Positions 59,777-64,000 of a stretch of 64,000 bases of DNA are shown piece after piece. The notes under the pieces are model-generated. The model was not told where the DNA came from, did not search any database, and was given only the letters and a program-made list of their open reading frames with translations. The stretch covers positions 4,650,001 through 4,714,000 of the forward strand of contig NZ_AP024600.1 in the NCBI RefSeq assembly GCF_036322585.1, written 5' to 3'. This DNA is from Luteolibacter sp. LG18 (GTDB lineage: Bacteria > Verrucomicrobiota > Verrucomicrobiia > Verrucomicrobiales > Akkermansiaceae). The stretch's first letter is position 1. Every line of letters begins with the position of its first letter. A program made the position numbers and the translations under genes.

Positions 59777-60382
59777 TCAGACGTCGATTTTCGCCGAGAT
59801 CGGATCGGCCAGGCGGCTGATCAAGCCGGTGTCGAGGCGGTAGATCCAGCTATGGATCTTGATCTCCTGGCCACGTTCCCAGGCATCCTCAAGAATGGTG
59901 GTGCGGGCCACGTGCTTGGCCTGGATCAGGACGTTGAGCTCGCAAAGGCGGTCGACGGCCTGTTCGTGCGGCATGGCGTCGAGTTCCTCGCGGTTGAGGC
60001 GGGCGATCAGGCGGATCCCAGCGAGCCAGTTGTCGATCATGCCGTGGCGGTAGTTTTCCAGCGCGGCGCGGACACCGCCGCAGCCGTAGTGGCCGCAGAC
60101 AATGATGTGCTTCACCTTGAGGACGTCGACGGCGTACTGCATCACCGCGAGAACGTTGAAGTCGGTTTCCGCCACCACGTTGGCGACGTTGCGGTGCACG
60201 AACACCTCGCCGGGGGCGAGGCCGGTGATCTGGTTGGCAGGCACACGGCTGTCCGAGCAGCCGATCCACAGGTATTCCGGACTCTGCTGGGACGCGAGGC
60301 GCTTGAAGAATTCCGGGTCGGCGGACACCTGGGCATCGGCCCAGGCACGGTTGTTGTCGAGGAGTGACTGAAGGTCAGGCAT
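59777..60382 (-). CDS. can: Beta-class carbonic anhydrase
   Basis: 201-aa zinc enzyme interconverting CO2 and bicarbonate. Zinc ligands C42 (CSDSR with D44-R46 dyad), H98 and C101 (HYGCGG). VFVHRNVANVV is the usual strand after the first Cys. The ending HSWIYRLDTGLI matches Can-type enzymes. ATG 60382 gives the family N-terminus MPDLQSLLDNNRAWA; the longer frame overlaps the divergent gene. Convergent with the amidase, 3 bp apart. Confidence 0.95.
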   Translation of the reverse strand: MPDLQSLLDNNRAWADAQVSADPEFFKRLASQQSPEYLWIGCSDSRVPANQITGLAPGEVFVHRNVANVVAETDFNVLAVMQYAVDVLKVKHIIVCGHYGCGGVRAALENYRHGMIDNWLAGIRLIARLNREELDAMPHEQAVDRLCELNVLIQAKHVARTTILEDAWERGQEIKIHSWIYRLDTGLISRLADPISAKIDV

Positions 60383-60452
60383 GCAAGAAAAGGGGTGGGG
60401 CGCGCCCCCATTTCGGGATTCCAAGCCGGGCTGGCAAGGTGCAAGTTGGGGC

Positions 60453-61157
60453 ATGTTCCGCACGCTGTTGATTCTCGCCCTCTCGGCCACCGCCGTTTTC
60501 GGCGCGCCGAAGCGCGTGGCGGTGTTCGTCGCCCTCTGTGACAACGCCAGCCAAGGCATCCAGCCAGTGGCCGCCAAAATCGGCGATGGCAACAAACCGG
60601 ACGACAACCTCTACTGGGGATGCAGCGAAAGCCTGCCCTCCTGCCTGAAGGCCAGCGGCGCGTGGAAGCGGGTGAAAAAGGAAGCTCCGGACGACCCCCG
60701 GATTCTCGAACGGCGGGTGTTCACCGACGCCGCGGGCACCATGACGGTCACGGTCGAGGGTTGGCGAGGCTCCGAGATCGGGGCCTGCCTGACAGCGTTT
60801 GAAACCGCGCTGGTTTCCGGCGAGCACGACCTGTGCGCCTTCATCGGTCACAACGTCCTGATGGACAAGGAAATCGCCCCGCCCGCGAAATCCGCCGCGA
60901 AGCCGGTGGACGCCGTCGTCCTGTGCTGCCGGAGCGAACCGTATTTCAAAAAACGCCTGACCGACCTCGGCGCGAAACCGGTGTTGCTCACCACCCAGTT
61001 GATGTATCCTGGAGGGTTCCTGCTCCGGGATAGCCTGCCACTGTGGGCGAAGGGCAAATCCCCCGCCGACCTGCGCGCGGCCGCCGCCGGTGCCTACGCC
61101 CGCAACCAACAGATCTCCGTCAAAGCCGCCCTAGGCGTGTTTTCCGTGCTTCCCTGA
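60453..61157 (+). CDS. Secreted protein of unknown function
   Basis: 234 aa, not recognised. Signal peptide 1-17 (MFRTLLILALSATAVFG). Mature part is a compact alpha/beta fold judging from alternating strands: RVAVFVALCDNASQGIQPV, NLYWGCSESLP, EHDLCAFIGHNVLMDKEI, DAVVLCCRSEPYFKKRL and KPVLLTTQLMYPGGFLLRDS. Similar strings occur in proteins of Bacteroidetes and Verrucomicrobia annotated only as hypothetical. Three bp before the rarA start region, so likely cotranscribed with rarA (4-bp gap). Confidence 0.68.
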   Translation: MFRTLLILALSATAVFGAPKRVAVFVALCDNASQGIQPVAAKIGDGNKPDDNLYWGCSESLPSCLKASGAWKRVKKEAPDDPRILERRVFTDAAGTMTVTVEGWRGSEIGACLTAFETALVSGEHDLCAFIGHNVLMDKEIAPPAKSAAKPVDAVVLCCRSEPYFKKRLTDLGAKPVLLTTQLMYPGGFLLRDSLPLWAKGKSPADLRAAAAGAYARNQQISVKAALGVFSVLP

Positions 61158-61161
61158 TCCC

Positions 61162-62505
61162 GTGTCCGATCTTTTCACCACACCCGCTGCCGCCGCCGAC
61201 AAGCCCAATCCCGGCGAACCCCTCGCCTCCCGGATGCGGCCCCGCACGCTGGCCGAGATCGCGGGGCAGCAGCACATCCTCGCCGAGGGAAAATTGCTGC
61301 GGCGCGCGATCGAATCGGACCGCTTCACCTCGCTGATCTTCTACGGGCCGCCGGGCACCGGGAAAACCACGCTCGCCCACGTCATCGCCCGCAGCACCGG
61401 CTCGCGTTTCGAGGCGCTGAACGGCGTCGAGTCGAACGTCGCCGAGATCCGCGCGAAGATCGAGCAGGCCCGCACCTGGCGCGACCTGCGCGGGGAAACG
61501 ACGATCCTGTTCATCGACGAGATCCACCGTTTCAACAAGGCGCAGCAGGACGTGCTGCTGCCGCACATCGAGCGTGGCACGGTGCGCTTCATCGGTGCCA
61601 CCACCCACAATCCCTACTTCTACGTCAATTCGCCGCTGGTCTCCCGCTCACAGGTGTTCCAGCTCGAATCCGTGTCCACCGCCGAGGTGGTGACCGTGCT
61701 GGAACGGGCTATCAGCGACGAGGAACGCGGCTTCGGCGGACAGAACATCGTCGCCGCCCCGGAAGCGCTGCGGCATTTGTCCGAGAAGTCCGACGGCGAC
61801 GTCCGCAAGGCACTCACCGCGCTGGAACTCGCCGCACTCACCACTCCGCCCGACGAGGACGGAGTCATCCGCATCACCCTCGCGGTGGCCGAGGAATCGA
61901 TCCAGAAAAAGGCGATCGTCTATGACGCGGACGGCGATGCCCACTACGACACCGCCTCCGCGTTCATCAAATCGATCCGCGGTTCCGATCCCGATGCCGC
62001 GCTCTACTGGCTGGCCAAGATGCTGCACGCCGGCGAGGACCCGCGTTTCATCGCCCGCCGGCTGGTGATCTCCGCCAGCGAGGACATCGGCCTCGCCGAT
62101 TCCGGGGCCCTGCGGGTGGCCGTGGATGCCCTTCAGGCGTTTGAATTCGTCGGCATGCCTGAGGGCCGCATCCCCCTCGCCCACGCCACCGTCTATCTCG
62201 CCACCGCGCCGAAGTCGAACCGCGCCTACGAGGCCCTGGGCAAGGCGATGGCCGATGTCGAGCAGGGCCGCACGCTCGCCGTGCCGCCGCACCTGCGGAC
62301 GAAGACACGGAAGAAGCTCGCCTCCGCCTCCGGGGAATCCGATGAGGCGTTGAAGTACCTCTACTCCCACGATTACCAGGGAGCCTACATCCCGCAGGCC
62401 TACCTGCCCGAGGGCCGCACCTACTACACCCCCGGCGAAGAGGGCCTGGAGAAGCGCATCAAGGAACGCCTCGACCACTGGCGCCAACTACGGGACAAGC
62501 AGTAG
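61162..62505 (+). CDS. rarA: Replication-associated recombination protein A (RarA/MgsA)
   Basis: 447-aa AAA+ clamp-loader-like ATPase that works at stalled replication forks. Walker A GPPGTGKTT (62-70), Walker B ILFIDEIHRFNKAQQD, sensor 1 FIGATTHNPYF, arginine-containing SRSQVFQLE, and the MgsA C-terminal tetramer domain (GSDPDAALYWLAKMLHAGEDP) are present. GTG start at 61162. Its TAG stop is contained in the GTAG foot of a REP-like hairpin. Confidence 0.96.
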   Translation: MSDLFTTPAAAADKPNPGEPLASRMRPRTLAEIAGQQHILAEGKLLRRAIESDRFTSLIFYGPPGTGKTTLAHVIARSTGSRFEALNGVESNVAEIRAKIEQARTWRDLRGETTILFIDEIHRFNKAQQDVLLPHIERGTVRFIGATTHNPYFYVNSPLVSRSQVFQLESVSTAEVVTVLERAISDEERGFGGQNIVAAPEALRHLSEKSDGDVRKALTALELAALTTPPDEDGVIRITLAVAEESIQKKAIVYDADGDAHYDTASAFIKSIRGSDPDAALYWLAKMLHAGEDPRFIARRLVISASEDIGLADSGALRVAVDALQAFEFVGMPEGRIPLAHATVYLATAPKSNRAYEALGKAMADVEQGRTLAVPPHLRTKTRKKLASASGESDEALKYLYSHDYQGAYIPQAYLPEGRTYYTPGEEGLEKRIKERLDHWRQLRDKQ

Positions 62506-62524
62506 CACAAGTTTTCAACTTGTG
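62502..62524 (+). repeat. REP-like hairpin whose GTAG holds the rarA stop
   Basis: GTAG (62502-62505) contains the rarA stop TAG (62503-62505). The stem CACAAGTT/AACTTGTG (62506-62513 with 62517-62524) is perfect around TTC. Confidence 0.82.
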
Positions 62525-62610
62525 AGCGGGGACGGATCGATGCTCCGAAGACCGCCAAACGATCCGTCGGGACCGCTTGGGAGCGATCCAGGAAACGGAC
62601 TTGGCACACC

Positions 62611-62634
62611 CACAAGCAGGAATGCTCGTGCTAC
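62611..62634 (-). repeat. Inverted REP-like hairpin whose GTAG holds the arsR-like stop
   Basis: CACAAGCA (62611-62618) and TGCTCGTG (62623-62630) pair at 7 of 8 positions (G.T on the minus strand) around GGAA. CTAC (62631-62634) follows: on the minus strand GTAG, whose TAG is the stop of the ArsR-family gene. Twenty-two of 24 stem-loop bases match the copy at 38155. Confidence 0.82.
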
Positions 62635-62933
62635 CTCTCGTGCTTCAGCACCAGGTCCAGCAATCCCGGGAAGCGTTCCTCGAACTCGTCCTTCCGCACC
62701 GAGCTCATGCAGCGGGTGCCTTCCACCCGCGTCGCCACCAGCCCGGCGTCCCGCAGGATCGCGAAGTGGTGCGAGCGCGTCGCCTTGGAAATATCGAGCG
62801 GCACGCCGTTGCAGGCCAGCTCGCCGCCACCCAGCAGAGTCCGCACGATGGCGATGCGGCACGGATCGGAGAGCGCTTGCATCACCGTCGGCAGCGTCAC
62901 TTCGTCGAGTGGCGGATGGCTGTATTCCTTCAT
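62631..62933 (-). CDS. ArsR-family repressor with three cysteines
   Basis: 100-aa winged-helix repressor. Core: ALSDPCRIAIVRTLL, ISKATRSHHFAILRDAGLV (recognition region SKATRSHH), TRVEGTRCMSSVRKDEF (wing). It lacks the metal CVC motif of arsenic sensors but has C25, C41 and C75, which could sense electrophiles or oxidants, in line with the divergent Old Yellow Enzyme. Two GTTCGAC-N6-CGAA sites lie in the shared promoter region. Confidence 0.88.
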   Translation of the reverse strand: MKEYSHPPLDEVTLPTVMQALSDPCRIAIVRTLLGGGELACNGVPLDISKATRSHHFAILRDAGLVATRVEGTRCMSSVRKDEFEERFPGLLDLVLKHER

Positions 62934-62962
62934 GGGACGCGGGAAGCTAGCACCGATCTAAA

Positions 62963-62979
62963 GTTCGACAATGATCGAA
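62963..62979. promoter_or_regulatory. ArsR operator candidate 1
   Basis: GTTCGACAATGATCGAA: TTCGA-N6-TCGAA inverted repeat. The same GTTCGAC-N6-CGAA pattern recurs exactly 52 bp downstream, on the same helix face. Confidence 0.6.
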
Positions 62980-62986
62980 TTATCGT

Positions 62987-63015
62987 TTGACGGACGAAAA
63001 ATCCGGGGCAATTAG
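62987..63015 (+). promoter_or_regulatory. Candidate promoter of the Old Yellow Enzyme gene
   Basis: TTGACG (62987-62992), 17 bp, AATTAG (63010-63015), weak -10. It lies between the two operator candidates, so repressor on both sites would bracket it. Confidence 0.4.
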
Positions 63016-63032
63016 TTCGACGAAAGCCGAAC
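63015..63032. promoter_or_regulatory. ArsR operator candidate 2
   Basis: GTTCGACGAAAGCCGAAC: GTTCG-N8-CGAAC inverted repeat sharing GTTCGAC-N6-CGAA with candidate 1. It ends 4 bp before the start codon. Confidence 0.6.
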
Positions 63033-63036
63033 AATC

Positions 63037-64000
63037 ATGACCGCTCGCACCGAATCCGCCTCCGAATTGCTCAGCCCGGTCCGCATCGGGGCCTGGGACC
63101 TCGCCAACCGTCTCGTCATGGCCCCCCTCACCCGCTGCCGCGCCAGCGAGGGACGGGTGCCGAACGCGATGATGGCCGAATACTACCGCCAGCGCGCCTC
63201 CGCCGGCCTGATCCTCACCGAGGCCACCTCGATCAATCCCCTCGGCGTCGGCTACCCGGACACGCCCGGCATTTGGTCGCAGGAGCAGGTCGAAGGCTGG
63301 AAGCTCGTCACCGACGCCGTCCATGAGGCGGGTGGAAAGATCATCCTCCAGCTCTGGCACGTCGGCCGCATTTCCGATCCCGTTTACCTGGACGGCGAAC
63401 TCCCGGTGGCCCCGAGCGCGATCGCGCCGTCCGGCCACGTCAGCTTGATCCGTCCGATGAAGCCCTTCGTCACGCCGCGAGCGCTAACGATCGAGGAAAT
63501 CCACGGCATCATCGGCGACTACCGCCGCGCCGCGGAAAACGCCAAGGCCGCCGGTTTCGATGGCGTGGAAATCCACGGCGCGAACGGCTACCTGCCCGAT
63601 CAGTTCCTCCAGAGCGGCACCAACCACCGCACCGATGAATACGGTGGCTCGGTCGAAAACCGCGCCCGTTTCATGCTGGAGGCCGTCGATGCGGCGATCT
63701 CGGTGTGGGGAGCCGACCGCGTGGGCCTCCACCTCGCGCCGCAGGGCGATTCCCACGACATGCACGACGAGGATCCCGCCGCCACCTTCGGCTACGTCGC
63801 CCGCGAGGCGTCGAAGCGCGGGCTGGCCTTCCTCTTCATCCGCGAAGGCCTCGATGTCGCCAAGCCCGTCGGCCCCGTGATCCGCGAGGCCTTCACCGGC
63901 ACCTACATCGCGAACCAGCAGCTCACCCGCGAATCCGCGGAAGAAGCCCTCTCCAGCGGCCTCGCCGATGCCGTCTCCTTCGGCCGCGAGTTCATCGCCA
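63037..64000 (+). CDS. Old Yellow Enzyme-type alkene/NADH:flavin reductase (3' end outside window)
   Basis: At least 321 aa of an FMN-dependent ene-reductase like NemA/YqjM relatives. LLSPVRIGAWDLANRLVMAPLTRCRA, HVGRISDP with flavin-contacting residues, GFDGVEIHGANGYLPDQFLQ and NHRTDEYGGSVENRARF are textbook class I OYE. One canonical motif, His-Asn/His-His of substrate binding, reads HGANGYL as usual. Reduces electrophilic alkenes, quinones or nitro compounds and probably detoxifies them. Cut by the window edge near residue 321 of an expected 360 or so. Confidence 0.95.
   Translation, partial: MTARTESASELLSPVRIGAWDLANRLVMAPLTRCRASEGRVPNAMMAEYYRQRASAGLILTEATSINPLGVGYPDTPGIWSQEQVEGWKLVTDAVHEAGGKIILQLWHVGRISDPVYLDGELPVAPSAIAPSGHVSLIRPMKPFVTPRALTIEEIHGIIGDYRRAAENAKAAGFDGVEIHGANGYLPDQFLQSGTNHRTDEYGGSVENRARFMLEAVDAAISVWGADRVGLHLAPQGDSHDMHDEDPAATFGYVAREASKRGLAFLFIREGLDVAKPVGPVIREAFTGTYIANQQLTRESAEEALSSGLADAVSFGREFIA

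Overview
The window is GC-rich, densely packed chromosomal DNA that looks like a member of the Verrucomicrobiota, probably a Verrucomicrobiales/Luteolibacter-type organism. The assignment is an inference from content. It holds two 'PVC-type' beta-propeller/HEAT/cytochrome c proteins, a giant ThuA-glucose/sorbosone dehydrogenase-cytochrome fusion, a PEP-CTERM-tailed protease, scattered type II secretion/pseudopilin genes and many secreted proteins. Nearly every gene lacks a good Shine-Dalgarno sequence. I see no prophage, integrase, transposase, CRISPR array or rRNA operon. The only RNA gene is tRNA-Arg(CCG) at 24070-24144.

Layout. 1-8.7 kb: 5' part of sucA (2-oxoglutarate dehydrogenase E1), an ABC ATPase, a PVC cytochrome with a 2OG-Fe(II) oxygenase, and a divergent Crp/Fnr regulator-flavohaemoglobin pair around a perfect FNR-type box. 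8.8-17.3 kb: secretion ATPase and inner-membrane protein, Opp-type ATPase, MsrB, serine protease, Gfo/Idh/MocA oxidoreductase, pseudopilin, transaldolase. 17.4-24 kb: secreted SecD-P1-like protein, M23 peptidase, RidA, TatD, second PVC cytochrome, HIT protein, lipase-like lipoprotein. 24-30 kb: tRNA-Arg, 1558-aa fusion protein, double-thioredoxin protein. 30.3-33.7 kb (minus): AraC regulator, methyltransferase, recR, membrane protein, bcp. 33.9-38.1 kb: DUF4291 protein, pgsA-like, pyk coupled to an orphan DNA methyltransferase, GspG-like protein. 38.2-42.9 kb (minus): CHASE2-type cyclase, acetate-type symporter with its DUF485 partner. 43-48.9 kb: prmC, murA, an odd zinc-ribbon protein, a SufR-like regulator divergent from kamA. 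49-54.2 kb: polyphosphate locus (ppk2, ppx-like, ppk1, unknown 166-aa protein). 54.4-64 kb: small lipoprotein, beta-helix protein, nagB, membrane coiled-coil protein with an amidase, beta carbonic anhydrase, secreted unknown, rarA, ArsR regulator divergent from an Old Yellow Enzyme.

The most interesting signals lie between genes. A family of REP-like hairpins has a conserved GTAG foot and stems that differ in sequence but keep pairing. At 62.5 kb the GTAG supplies the stop codons of both convergent neighbours. Several promoters (TTGAC-like, 17-bp spacer) end exactly one helical step before a start codon, predicting leaderless mRNAs. Three regulator/target pairs come with visible operator candidates. 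Several enzymes carry substitutions at signature residues (Ppx-like phosphate loops, cyclase Asn, SufR-like cysteines). All functional calls are by recognition of families and motifs by eye; no search was run.
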